A DNA stretch of 64,000 nt, from assembly GCA_003116875.1 (NCBI GenBank), contig BCKT01000015.1:124001-188000 (forward strand), read 5' to 3'. The notes under the pieces were generated by a model that saw only the letters and a program-made list of their open reading frames with translations, had not been told where the DNA came from and searched no databases. The position numbers and the translations under genes were made by a program. The DNA is from Takashimella koratensis (Eukaryota > Basidiomycota > Tremellomycetes > Trichosporonales > Tetragoniomycetaceae). Below are positions 50,809 to 61,774 of the stretch, piece by piece (position 1 is the first letter of the stretch; each line of letters starts with the position of its first letter).

Positions 50809-51753
50809 ATGACCGGCTCCAACGTCTCTTTCTCAGCGACCAAGACGGTCTCGATGATCTCTGACGACGCGGGTTCCCTCCCCAACGGCGTACCCAAGGC
50901 CCTCACCCGCCCCACCGAGCATGACAACTCCCACTCTCTCCCCGACTCCCTCGACTCTCCCGACATCGACGTCGACGTCGATATCACCATGAAAACCATG
51001 AACGCCATCGACACCGAGGAAGCAATCTCCATCTCTTCCTCATTCAGTGAATCCCCACTCACCCTCTCCCTCTCTCCGCCCTTGCGCGACCCTTCGACCT
51101 CTCCTACCACGCCCACTGGCGCGCCGAAATCGTGCCTCAAGAAGACACAGCCGGTACCTATCCCGACGTCGCCTGTTTCTCCGAGCGCCGCGGTGGTCTC
51201 GACCAACTCGGCGTTGCTCTCGCCCCCCGCTGTGCAGCCGGGGGAGGCGGCGGCCCTGTCCCGTTCCTTGGCCGGGTACCTCACCCCGTCCCCTTCCCCG
51301 GGTCTCGGCCTGTTCCCTTCCAGCGCCCTCCGTACGGGTCTCTTCACTCCCGGTCCCGCCAACCAGCCCGGTTCCCCTGCTCTGAGCGCTGGAGCAAGCC
51401 TCGACCAAAGCCTCGGAGGTGGGTACCAGCACTCACTCCATGTCCCCCTCAAATTCCACCTCCGGTTTTTACACCCTTCCACACCAATCCCTGTCCTCTC
51501 GTTTGTCGCGAAACGCCTGCTCTCCCCCGACCGCCCGCACGGCCACACGGGCGATTGGAAACCCATCTGGGAAGGTCACGGGGACCTCAGTACAGCAGGT
51601 GTGGGAGCCGATGCGGCAAGGGGTTGTGAACAAAAGGAAGATGGGTCAGGGAAGGGGAAGGAATTGGATCGAAAATTGGAGGAAATGTTTGATGTAGCTA
51701 GGAAGAGTTGGAATGAGTTGGAGGCAAAGTTGCCACAAGGTGGGAGGGTGTAA
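50809..51753 (+). CDS. Unknown Ser/Pro-rich protein
   Basis: I do not recognise this 314-residue single-exon frame. It is rich in Ser, Pro, Thr and Asp with few hydrophobic stretches, so probably disordered. Notable parts are an acidic SLDSPDIDVDVDI segment, PTTPTGAPKSCLKKTQPVPI, many SP/TP dipeptides (possible proline-directed phosphorylation sites), GYLTPSPSPGLGLFPSSALR, and a C-terminal helix KELDRKLEEMFDVARKSWNE. VLSFVAKRLLSPDRPHG is the only hydrophobic and basic stretch. A small intron near 51418 (GGAG|GTGGGT) cannot be excluded; another frame stays open there. The KSCLKK element recurs in cell-cycle or phosphatase regulators, but this is too short to assign. Confidence 0.6.
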   Translation: MTGSNVSFSATKTVSMISDDAGSLPNGVPKALTRPTEHDNSHSLPDSLDSPDIDVDVDITMKTMNAIDTEEAISISSSFSESPLTLSLSPPLRDPSTSPTTPTGAPKSCLKKTQPVPIPTSPVSPSAAVVSTNSALLSPPAVQPGEAAALSRSLAGYLTPSPSPGLGLFPSSALRTGLFTPGPANQPGSPALSAGASLDQSLGGGYQHSLHVPLKFHLRFLHPSTPIPVLSFVAKRLLSPDRPHGHTGDWKPIWEGHGDLSTAGVGADAARGCEQKEDGSGKGKELDRKLEEMFDVARKSWNELEAKLPQGGRV

Positions 51754-52357
51754 GAGGGGTTTTGAGGAAGGAAGAGGTGGACGGGAGGAGGGGAGGGGTG
51801 GAAGCGAGGAGAGGAAGGAGTTGAATAGACAAGAGGGCTAGAGGGAGACAAGAGATAGCTACACTTCGCCAAGAAGCGTCGTCCAGCGCTAGACTGGTTC
51901 GAGAGCAGTGCAGAGGACGCCGAAAGAGGAGGAGCGGCCTGGAGCGTATTTTTACCCTCGCCCGTAGGACTGAACAAACCTGTCACATTCTGTACACTAC
52001 AGCAGCGCCTCATGCGATAGATGTTTCCAACACGGTCAGACAGAGATTGAGTTTGAGACCCGACTGAGCGTAGAATAGAACGCAAGACATCACATGTCAA
52101 CATCATCATTCAAGGGCTGTATACTGTACACGTTTCGGAGATTGGAGAAGGGAGGAATACAGAAAGCACACGGGGCCAGGAATACAACTTGAACTAGAGC
52201 TGGCGGAGTGACCATTTAGGCGAAAATGATTGGTCACTGCTTGAGTTGAATCTGGGGGGCGAGGAGGAAGGTCGGTTCGTCTACTGTTATCGTTTCAGTC
52301 GTGTATCGTCCCGATATGGGTACATTGAGCTTGAGGCTCAAATGTAAGGAAAACAGA
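51754..52357. other. Convergent intergenic region
   Basis: About 600 bases between the unknown protein and the carrier gene; purine-rich just after the first stop, then mixed. No gene is seen. Confidence 0.4.
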
Positions 52358-53918
52358 TCACTTGATCAGAGCCAAGATGGCGGCGGCGTACGCCTCGAAT
52401 TGGTCCTTGGATACGAAGAGGATACCTGCGACGCAATGAGGACAAGTGGCGAAAATCAGCAGCCATCCCTTGACTGAAAGTACGCTATCGTATGGTGACT
52501 GCTCCGAGGGTCGACTCAACTCACCTTGACATAGGACGGCTTTCACAATCTGCGCCGTCATACCTTGATACCACCCCTTAACTCCATGTTCCTGATACAC
52601 CTCGTGCAAGATCGACAACGCGCCTCGGGCCGATGACGAACCACGGCCTGTCACGGTAGTGGCGGTGGATGAGGTTTTGTCATTAAGGGAGACCTCGTCG
52701 ACCTTTTCAGAAGGGACGACGGCCGAATCGGTCTCTGGAGCGTGAGAGGCGATAGAGGCGTAAGAGGAAGGACCGGTACTGTCGCTTGATTGCGGAGATG
52801 GCTTGGGTTTCGCTTGTAGGCGGACTTTGGCCTGGAGATAAGGAAAAGGGATTCAAAGCGAGAATGCAGGTGTTAACGAGGGTGATGAGAGGCAAACAAG
52901 GACAGCCAGCAATTATTGTTAACAATAACCGAAGCTAAATAAACTCTTGCCAACTCACAAAGATATAAGGATACGTCACAATAGTCGCCATGGTCTTACC
53001 CATCACGCCTAGCCAGAATGCCTCGGCGACGCCCAACTTCCCACCAGGCCGATCAGCGAGTAGCCAGCTCTTCCCCCTCTCGAAGACACCGTACGTGATT
53101 GCTGGGTTTACCGTCAACACAAGGCCCGGTCTGAGTCCCGTCCAGAGCGCGGGCCAGCCTCCTTCTGCAATGATCTCGCGCGCTGTCTCGAGCAGTCCTG
53201 GCGCTTGAGCCGGTGGCGTTGGTCCAGACACGGATTCAGAGGTAGAGACGGCTGGTGGAGAGGCAACGTAGAGTTGTTGCCTTGTCGCAATGACGGCGAC
53301 GGGGATGGTGAAGATCTGGGCAAGACCGCCAGCAGCTGCCCCGAGGGAGAGCTCAGAGGCAACGGAGAGGGAGGTGGAGGTTGGAGAGCGCGCGGAAAGG
53401 CGTTGGAGCGAATAGGAGCGGAGTGCCGTGTGGAAGAAGAAGTAGGCGAATTCTAGGATGTGAGTTAGTTTAGGTAGTATGTGGGAGCGGAATGCGAGGA
53501 GGGGAGAGGAATTCAGTGGGGGTTCAAAGGCGGCCAGGAGAAGTAGATCGCGGTATAAGGAGACATGGATTTACTGAATCTCTATTCGTATACGCACGCT
53601 GGGAGAAAGTGTTGATCATATTCGCGCTGAACCCCTTGAAAGCACCTGAGACCCCCTCGGTCCGTAGAATTCTAACCAACATCGCCAACATGGCCCATTT
53701 CCTCACTCGTCTCGCAACGGCCTTGGTCAACTGCTCGACGGCATTTCCGCGCGGCCCCTTCGCCGCCTTTGTACCCTTTCCTTTGCCTTCGTCAGAGTCG
53801 GCCGAGGGACTGCTGGCTCCAATGGAGATGTGCGGGACAGAGGTGATCGCTGCAAGCTCGGAAGGGGGGAGAGCTTGGAGTCGGGTTTTGACGGTGTCAA
53901 GCGGGTACACGAGGCTAG

Positions 53919-53964
<46 letters not shown>

Positions 53965-54158
53965 GGGAAGGTTAGTGAGGCGTTCGGTACATGTGGTCAA
54001 GGGACGAAGTGAGTGAGAGGTAGGAGTGAGGGCAAAGATGGCTGAGAACAAAACAACAACTTTGAAGACGAGGTGAAGTAGACTTACGCGTTGGAGAAGA
54101 CTGCGCCGAGGGCACCGGCGAGCGCGGACCCAAAGGGCGTGAGTGGGGCTTGGGACAT
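52358..54158 (-). CDS. ANT1: Peroxisomal adenine nucleotide carrier (Ant1/PMP47-like), mitochondrial carrier family
   Basis: Six-TM carrier that by homology exchanges ATP/AMP across the peroxisome membrane, supplying fatty-acid activation. It has 418 residues in five exons: 54088-54158, 53598-53914, 52959-53452, 52525-52831 and 52358-52425. Three repeats are visible: LVYPLDTVKTRLQA with RILRTEGVSGAFKGFSANMI; FTIPVAVIATRQQLY with GGWPALWTGLRPGLVLTVNP; and IVTYPYIFAKVRLQA with GVKGWYQGMTAQIVKAVLCQ. TVNPAITYGVFERGKSWLL and ILFVSKDQFEAY are typical of the PMP47/Ant1/PMP34 branch. Loops between repeats are longer than usual and charged or Ser/Thr-rich. The first intron contains a 42-base poly-C (on this strand) directly before the acceptor. 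Confidence 0.9.
53922..53963. repeat. Poly-G homopolymer (42 bases) in carrier intron 1
   Basis: Uninterrupted G on the plus strand, hence C on the coding strand, ending 7 bases before the 3' splice site of exon 2. It seems to serve as the polypyrimidine tract. Confidence 0.9.
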
Positions 54159-55086
54159 GGCGCGAGGGCAGAGGGCGATGCGAGGTGGAGAGATTGGGTG
54201 TGGGCAGGTGCACAGGTGGGTGACAGGTGAGATGGACGATGTTAGATGGTGGATGGGATGAGGTTGAACGTGTCGGATGGATGAATAGTCAGTGGGAATG
54301 CAGTCAGGGTGAACCGGTAGTAACCGGAGGGGAACGCCACCAAGCAGATAGACTGGTACCAACCAAACTTACCACCCGACCGACCGCCTTCCTGCTGCTC
54401 ACCTGCTCACGCAATCGGGGACAACACTTCGACGATGCATGCACGAGCCAAAGGTAACTCCCAGGATCAGATCGTTCATTCAATACTCCAGGTATCAGAT
54501 CAGCGTCCTTGTTGCTGCTTGTGGTCCCGTTTACGGTGGACGTCTGCCACAGTATGCCAATCCGAACACGCCGTGTTCAAACTGCCCGTGAGCACTTGTC
54601 GGGTATGCAGCTGTAGCAAATGATGAGTTTCAGCTTGTGACCGAGTGCATAACGTAGCCCAGAGTGCGCCAAAATTGTCCTTGCATGCAACCGTGTGTGT
54701 GAGATCAGTCAGTACAAGGAGGATGTGAAGGCTGGCGCGGGGGATGGGGGAAGAGGTATTACGTCAGCAGAAGTGGGATGAGAGTATCGGTGATATGAAA
54801 AGGCAGTGTCCAACGAAACTATCGGCGTTAAGACAAACTCCGAAACTCCCCGTTGTCAGGGACTTGCCCTGTGGTGGGTAGATTTCCGCCACACTGAGGG
54901 GTAGGCTGTACGGTGGGATCTTGGTTACCACTCCTGGGTGGGTGATTTTTCCCCCGCCCTGTGGTGATACCCTGGCTGGCTGGCTGGCTGGCCGTCTCTC
55001 CTGGCTGTCGACCTGAACGCAAAGGTTTTACTTGACTCTCTCTTTCATCCTTCAAGTTTCTCTCACCCATTCATCAACCAACAAAA
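54159..55086. promoter_or_regulatory. Divergent region, ANT1 / eL20, with GGCT repeat
   Basis: No gene is supported. GGCT units are repeated at about 54973-54991. A C/T-rich tract (CTTGACTCTCTCTTTC, around 55030) just before a likely leader exon resembles a ribosomal-protein gene transcription start. Confidence 0.4.
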
Positions 55087-55834
55087 GTGAGTGTCAACAC
55101 CTCGGGCAAGGTATCGAGAGTGAGCAACCGGTACGGGATGGAGATGGGAGTGATCAAAAGCGAGAGGATACGAGATATAGAGGGGAACGGTGGTGGAATA
55201 GACGGGATTAGTTGGTGTTGGTCGTTGTTGCCGTGAAGAGAAGAGAGAAGAGAGAGGGAGGTCGCCTACACACGGATCGAGAACCACCTTTGCGATCCTC
55301 ATTACCACCACACCACCACCATCACTATCGCGATCGCGGGCGAGGAAAGAAATACCGGGGCAATGTCTGCATCCCTCATGACGGATAACGCAGAGGCTCA
55401 TTGAAGTCTGGAACGGTCTCGGTGTCTACGGCGACGGCGGTCGAGTTGGGGGAAGCGAAGCGACTAGAAATTGAGGGAGAAGGGGGACGACCAAGGGCGA
55501 GGGTAGGAGTGGGATGTCTGATTTAGGCGTTGGACAGATGGCGGATCCGTCTGCGTTTGTTCAATGTCTGGATCGGTCGACTTTTGCCTCTACTCTCGTT
55601 CTGTCCTCTACAAACCTTTGGCTTGGAGTTTGCCTTCACCCCCTTCTTGGTCTGCTCGAGTCGTTGATACACGAGCCTCAGCCTGAGGAGTCCTCGGAGC
55701 CTGCTTCCTACCCACTATCTGTTCGACAACCTCCCCTTTTCTCACTGCTGGTTGTCTTGGTGGTTGTTGTGAATGGAGGATTGCGTCTGGGATTGTCGCT
55801 TTACTGGATCGCAGTATACTGACTCGATATCCAG
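55087..55834 (+). other. Probable long leader intron of eL20
   Basis: A GTGAGT donor after CAACAAAA at 55087 and an acceptor ATATCCAG immediately before the eL20 ATG suggest a 748-base intron in the leader, with the start codon the first codon of the next exon. No box C/D or H/ACA snoRNA could be made out inside. Confidence 0.45.
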
Positions 55835-56590
55835 ATGGCGCGCTTCACCGAGTACAGCGTCGTGGGCCGCAAGCTCCCGACCGAGGCGGAGCCGACCCCC
55901 AAGCTCTAGTAAGTGATTTACCTCAACCTCTACTATTACTCTTCGCCCCCGCCCATCTTTCTATGCCTGTGCTAATCGTCCTCTAGCCGCATGCGCATCT
56001 TCGCGCCCAACGACGTCGTCGCCAAGTCCCGGTTCTGGTACTACCTTCGTCAGCTTAAGAAGGCCAAGAAGGCCAGCGGTGAGATTGTTGCCCTCAACAT
56101 CATCCACGAGAAGAAGCCCCAGAAGGTGAAGAACTTTGCCATCTGGCTCCGCTACGACTCGCGTTCGGGTACCCACAACGTGAGTTTGACATCCTGTGTT
56201 ATCCTTCTCGCTTCGCTTCTTGCTTCTTGCTTTCTGCTCCTTGCCGAATCCAACTAACTCCTCCCCAGATGGTCAAGGAGTTCCGTGCCCTCTCGCGCGC
56301 CGAGGCCGTCGAGGCCATGTACCAGGACATGGCTGCCCGTCACCGTGCTCGTTTCCGCAACATCCAGATCCTCCGTGTCGCTGAGATCGAGAAGACCGCC
56401 GACATTCGCAGGCCCTACATGAAGCAGCTCATGGAGCCGGGACTCAAGTTCCCCCTCCCCCACCGTCTCACCAAGTCCAAGGCTTGGTTCGCCGCCAACC
56501 GCCCGGTAAGTGTTGGATTCGCCTTGATCAGTCACAGTCCCACGTCAAGACCTTTGCTGACAAGTCATCTCACAGGCCACCTGGGCTTAG
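55835..56590 (+). CDS. RPL20: 60S ribosomal protein eL20 (L18a)
   Basis: Large-subunit ribosomal protein of 172 residues in four exons: 55835-55908, 55987-56179, 56269-56505 and 56576-56590. The sequence follows eL20 closely: [99 protein letters not shown] and [20 protein letters not shown]. The last exon encodes just ATWA and stop. The ATG directly follows a 3' splice site. Confidence 0.96.
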
Positions 56591-56853
56591 GCGTATGTAC
56601 AAGATTTTCGCTCCGGATTTGGATTTGGTGATGAACCAGTGCATTTCTTTGATACCAACTATGGCCAGCTAGGCTAGGCCTCTGGCTGCTTAATATCGGT
56701 TTCACGAACCACAAAATGGTGGTATAACAACTAACCCTTTGACATGGTGACTTGACTGATTGAGTGATCATACAACAAGCTTGTTCTCGTCATCAATTCT
56801 TACAACTGACGATGTGGATCGCGTTCATGACTGCTCGGAATCAAGTGCCAACA
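56591..56853. other. Convergent 3' intergenic region
   Basis: About 260 AT-richer bases between the eL20 stop and the stop of the LRR-like gene; presumably both polyadenylation regions. Confidence 0.4.
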
Positions 56854-58894
56854 CTAATGCACATTTTTCACACAGGTCGCACACCACCACCCGTAGGCCT
56901 TGACCTCCGTCCCTGCTACATAACGCTTTACCATGACCTTCCCAGGCGCGTTGCCTCCGACTTCAGTGGCATACGTGATGTCGTTGCAATACTCGCACAG
57001 ATACGTCCCGTCCACGGCTGCTGCGAGATGTGGCGGGAGACCTAGTTGAGCGCCCGACACATAGGGTGTAGACGCAGCAGTATACGGACCCGTGCTGATA
57101 TCTGAGTGTAGCAGAGAGGCGATACAAAGCTGAACGAGGGAGTTAGGTCCAACCCCTTTACGTCGGGCTGAAGCGGGTTGCGCAAAAGCATCGAACCGAG
57201 CTTGGTTGTGCCGCCAACTATCACTCCGCTCTCTGTCGTAGCTGTAACAATCGTCGGCACGCCTGAGATCGAAAATAGACATGGCCAAGCTCTCGCGAGC
57301 AGGAGGACGGTCAATTACGCGCTTGTGAGAAGCAGGGCTGGGAGAAGCAGGGCAGTGACCCGCCTTCAGCACCTCGAGCCGGTGGGCGACAGGCTCCGGG
57401 ATCGCAGTGAACTCGCTTCGTTGGATATTGAGGATGTGAAGAGTTGAAAAATCTGTTGATCTCCATGGCCACTCTGTCAGAGGAGTGATAAAACAGGAGT
57501 CGTGGCGTTGTCAGCATTGACAACGGCTCGAGTAATCCAGATATATTATCGGTTTGAGGACCCGCCCCCTAGCCCTTGGATTCAACCCTTATCTGAGGCG
57601 AACCACTGCCCCGACTCACCCTTGATCGTCGAGAACGACAAATTCAATTTCCAAACCGTCGGGGCTCCCATTGCCTGTAAGAGAGGGACCACGACCCGAC
57701 TGCCTTCCTCGTCCAAGTGCTTGAGGTCGAGTTTGGCCCTGTGAGGCTCGCCCGGGCCAGATACGTTGGAGAGTGCACAGCGTGCGATTTCGGGAATCCA
57801 ACGGAGAGAGGCAAGGGAGGTGAGGTCGATGGTGCGTGTAGAGGGGTCGAAGATGGGATCGAACGGGGAGGAGGAGGAGGAGCCAGAGTCGTCATCGGCG
57901 TGCTCGTCGGAGGGCGAAGAAGGAGCACCGTCATAGTCATCGTCCATAAGAGCGAGGGTTGTCTTCGCCTTGACCGCAGCGGTCTGGACCAACGTAGCCC
58001 ATCGTTGGTCTTTTTGCACAAGCTTGAGGAAGACAGGTAAACACCGTGCCTGGTCTCGAGTCAATCGCCGTGCATATCCCTTGTCCGTCTTCGCGACAAC
58101 GTGTAGCTCGTCAACGAGACGCTGTAGGACTGTTTCGGTGGAAGGGAAGGAAAGCGAGAGGTAACGTTAAAGTTTGAAAGCGGTCGTGAATGATAGGAGT
58201 CGGTGAGATCGTTAGTCATATACCGGTTCAAAGCGGGATGAGTTCAGAGTAGAAGGGCGCGTGAAGGTGGAGAACGTGACGTACCGAAAACAGGACCCCA
58301 CAAAAGATCCCAAGTATCTCCATTGATCGAGGCCACCAAGTCTGTGAGACTCGATACCAGTTCCGACCAGGGTACGGCGGCCGGTAAATGCTTAGGTTTC
58401 TTTCCTTTCCTTTTCTTGTTGCGCAATCTCTCAGCTCCAGTCACCTGTTTCATCGGCTTTGGCTTCCTCTTCTTCCCTTTGTCCCCCTCCTGCTCGTTAT
58501 TTGAAACGATCTCTGCCTCAGAAGCCTTGTAGGCGAGTAGGATCGCACATGCTGTTCCGAGTGCGGAGAGGAGGGCGGTTTGCGCACGTGAGACTGAGCG
58601 ATTGAGCCTGCGCTTGGAGGGAGGGTGGGCCTCCGAGGGTGAACGAGACGAGGAAGGGGACGAGGACGAGGATGAGGAGGAGGATGAGGAGGGGGTAGAC
58701 CTGTTGGAGAGTGTTTCGAGGGTCTCGAGAGACGACGAGCCTGAAGACGAAACCGAGGGAAGGGGAAAAGGGAGGGACTGACCGCCTTGTCCTCGCCTAC
58801 CCAGGGACCCGGGCGCAACAGCAAAGACCTGAAGGTAAGGATCGCGCCGAACGCTGGAATCGGGCAGTTGCGTAGAATGGGGGCTGTAAACCAT
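56854..58894 (-). CDS. Unknown LRR-like protein with C-terminal CxxC pairs
   Basis: Not a protein I can name. Three exons (58285-58894, 57620-58129 and 56854-57452) give 572 residues. The N-terminal 200 residues are Ser-rich, then basic (SKRRLNRSVSRAQT, KGKKRKPKPMKQ), with one hydrophobic stretch LLSALGTACAILLAYKA that could be a membrane anchor. The middle is helical (VLQRLVDELHVVAKTDKGYA, RWATLVQTAAVKAK). Leucine-rich repeats follow: RTIDLTSLASLRWIPEIARC, KLDLKHLDEEGSRVVVPLLQ, WKLNLSFSTIKD and LHILNIQRSEFTAIPE. The C-terminus has YLCEYCNDITY and YGWWCATCVKNVH, two cysteine pairs 31 residues apart, a plausible zinc knuckle. The two introns interrupt codons and restore frame exactly, supporting the model. 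Confidence 0.75.
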
Positions 58895-59151
58895 TGGTAG
58901 CGGTCTATCTGAGCATGAGTAAAGAACGGGTAGGAAGAGCAATGACGAGAAGGAGAACCTGAACAAGATTCGGATCCGGAGCAAGGTTGAGAATAGCCGC
59001 AAAGTACCCGACCTTGCCAGTCAAACCAAATCCATCTGAACATTGCCCATCTCCCCATCTCTGTTTCATCCATCTCCCATCTACCCATCTACCCATCTAC
59101 CCATCTACCATCTCACCAACAGCGCCATCCACACCGCCCGCCCATGTCGAG
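58895..59151. promoter_or_regulatory. Divergent promoter with CCATCTAC tandem repeat
   Basis: About 260 bases between the LRR-like gene and the Nudix gene. Four or so tandem copies of an 8-base unit (CCATCTAC) lie at about 59076-59110. Confidence 0.5.
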
Positions 59152-61114
59152 ATGACACGTAACCCGCGACCTGTCGAGTCGCTTTTACTCCCTCTCAAGA
59201 ACGATTCCCTACAGTGAGTTGGGTCACTCCGGACCAGCAAACGGCCAATAAATGCTCTCGAGCTGGCGAGAGTGAGAGAGACGCCTTTAGTCTGCACTTG
59301 GCTATCAGATATTGAGCACTCAACTGACGGATTGATCAACTTGAGTGTAGATGTCTACATAGGTTGATCGAGTATGAACGTGGCCCGATGCCTCGGTTCC
59401 CCAGATCCCGCCGAGCCGCGGTCGCTGTCATGTACGTTGACTGATATTACTCTCGCCCTACCTCTCAACTTCCTTGTAAATCTCCAGACCTCCTGGACAC
59501 CTCGCTACTACATATCTATCTACTCTCCCCGCGTCACCAGACCCTGCGTTTACTGATGATCGTCTGACCTGATCGTATATCATCTGTATACAGCCTCTTC
59601 GTTGGCCGCTTGGGCGATCTCTACGTCCTCCTCTCCACGTAAGTCCAGTACAGGCGGGTCTCCCCCACGCATCGGGGGCGATAAATGAGGTAGAATAGAT
59701 GCTGAGATATACTATACACAGGCGAGCGAGCAAGATGCGGACTTATGCGAACGATACAGCGTTGCCTGGGGGTAAATGCGAAGATGGCGATAAAGATGAT
59801 GAAGCAACTGCAGTGAGTGGGCACCGGGCGTGTTTTGAGATTACTTGACGATCGAGGTACACTTAGCACCAAAGGATTGAAGCTAACATACCACTCGTCC
59901 TTGCGTCTCATTCTTGCTCTGCTACGATGATATCGCTCCGTCTCGACCTCGCAGCGGAGAGAAGCTTATGAAGAGGTGAGACCAAGTCCTCCCTCCATAG
60001 CTTCACTTTTATCCCAACTGAGCCCTATTCTTCCGAGTGCATTCAGCTAACAAAATGTATTGCGTTCTCCTCCGCTTTCCCCCCCGGCAGATCGGACTTC
60101 CTATCGATTCGACCAAAGTCAGGATGTTGACCCTGCTCGATCCGTTTCTCACTGGCAACTCGCTCATCGTGACACCGTAAGTCTCATATCACCATACTCA
60201 CGAACATCACCATCTCTTTGTAAAAGATACTTTTCATTCTGACTCTACCACAGCGTCGTCCTGCTCGTGACGGACAACGCGATCAACCCCGTACTCAACC
60301 CTACCGAGGTCGTTCATCTGTTCAGCATGCCCCTTACGGCTTTTCTCTACTCCAGGCCCTCTCTTATCCCCGGCTGGCACTTTGGCATGTCTGACCGAGT
60401 CGCCTCTGCCGCTCCTAATGGGAATAGCGGGGCTGACAATCCTGACGACCACAATGGCCCAAATGTCGCCAATGACGGCGATGATGCGCTAACAGTCGAA
60501 ACCACAACCAAAACGACAGCCCCAGCAAGAGCGATCCCCAGGTCCAGAGCTAGGATTGTCCCACCACCGCCAGAGGTGAGCTACGCCTCGGGTCCAGGCG
60601 AAGTAGGTGGAAAGGAAGGGAGGTATTATCAGTATCGAGATGTAGACTGGGGGCCTGGACCAGTTCGCATGCACAGGTTCTTGACGGGCCGAGAAGCCGG
60701 TGGGATCAAGCCCGTCTACGGTCTGACTGCGTAAGTGGATTTGATGTCGAGGGTCATGCTCTTCCTCTTCTTTTCATCTTCTCCCTCGCCCTCTTGGACC
60801 TCCTGCGCTTCCTACCTACCACAAGATTGACTAAAAGGTTGACCTCATCGCACAGTGCTATCCTCGTACATGCCGCGACGATAGGGTTCGCACAACGGCC
60901 CTCGTTCCCGTTTCTAGCGCCAGGCCAGAAGTCGATGGTAGAGCGGATTAAATGGGAAGTCGAGCGAGGAGGAGTATTAAGGACCGCGATGGAGGAGGAG
61001 GGTTTGGTACAGGAATGGATTGGGTTGGAGCGGGGGGAGAAGGATAGGGGTAGCGGTCAAGGACAAGGTCTGGAAAGAGGATCACAGCCAGGACCGACTA
61101 GAGCCAAGCTGTGA
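59152..61114 (+). CDS. PCD1: Peroxisomal CoA diphosphatase (Nudix, Pcd1/NUDT7-like)
   Basis: Cleaves CoA, oxidised CoA and acyl-CoA to phosphopantetheine and 3',5'-ADP, limiting peroxisomal CoA. It has 369 residues in eight exons: 59152-59213, 59363-59431, 59594-59638, 59722-59812, 59955-59975 (21 nt), 60091-60176, 60254-60730 and 60856-61114. The Nudix box, assembled across three exons, reads LPGGKCEDGDKDDEATA, then RREAYEEIGLPIDS; spacing matches NUDT7/Pcd1 proteins, where the usual first Glu is replaced. RRAAVAVILFVGRLGDLYVL precedes it. After VLLVTDNAINPVLNPTEVVH and MPLTAFLYSRPSLIPGWHFG comes a long Ala/Thr/Asn-rich insertion, then HRFLTGREAGGIKPVYGLTA and AAILVHAATIGFAQRPSFPF. The C-terminal tripeptide is Ala-Lys-Leu, a PTS1 signal, fitting peroxisomal location. 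Confidence 0.92.
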
Positions 61115-61774
61115 ACTGGGCAACATCGAAGGGTGGGTTACGGTGGCTCGCGCGTAACGTTCTGTTTCGTATTATGTTTCGTATAGCTGTATGTTGTATA
61201 ACCATCTGCGATGCCAAGTCATTGCTCCAACTTTTTTCACTGTATCGAGCACATTGCCACTCAAACCTCGTGAATCAAAGCAAAGAGCGTCTAGAGTGTT
61301 CAGAGAGCTCAAAAGATCGCTGCCTTTCCATCTCTCGTCTGATCTATACTACACCAAGCTCTCCTGGAGCCAGGTAAGGTAAACGCCACGGTTCGGTTTT
61401 GACTCGACTGCGAGCCCAAAGCAGAGAGCCAGACTAGATTCACAAACGGACAAGAGAGACTACTATGTCGATCGGTAAGAGCCCCCACCGAGCTAACTCG
61501 GTATTTCTACCATGAAGGGCTGCTTACGGCCTCTCGTCTCTCTTCAACGATCACTACACAACTATATTTCCATTGTTCACTAACCGAATCCCGGTCGTAT
61601 GGAGACTCGTATACCCAATCTTTTCCTAAATACCAATTGATACTAGATCCTAACCTAACCTATCCCCACCCCTCACTGCCAATTTCCTCTTTTAACCTGG
61701 ACCTCAACTTCAAACCTCAAACCTCACGCGTCATACCTCTCATCCTCCCTGATCCCAAATACTGAGGAACGCGT
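61115..61774. other. Convergent intergenic region
   Basis: About 660 bases, AT-richer than the genes, between the Nudix stop and the thioesterase stop. No gene or RNA gene is seen. Confidence 0.4.

Noticed and set aside
53492..54016. 174-residue plus-strand frame with a poly-Gly run
   Set aside because: Antisense to carrier exon 2; the poly-Gly comes from the 42-base G-run in the intron.
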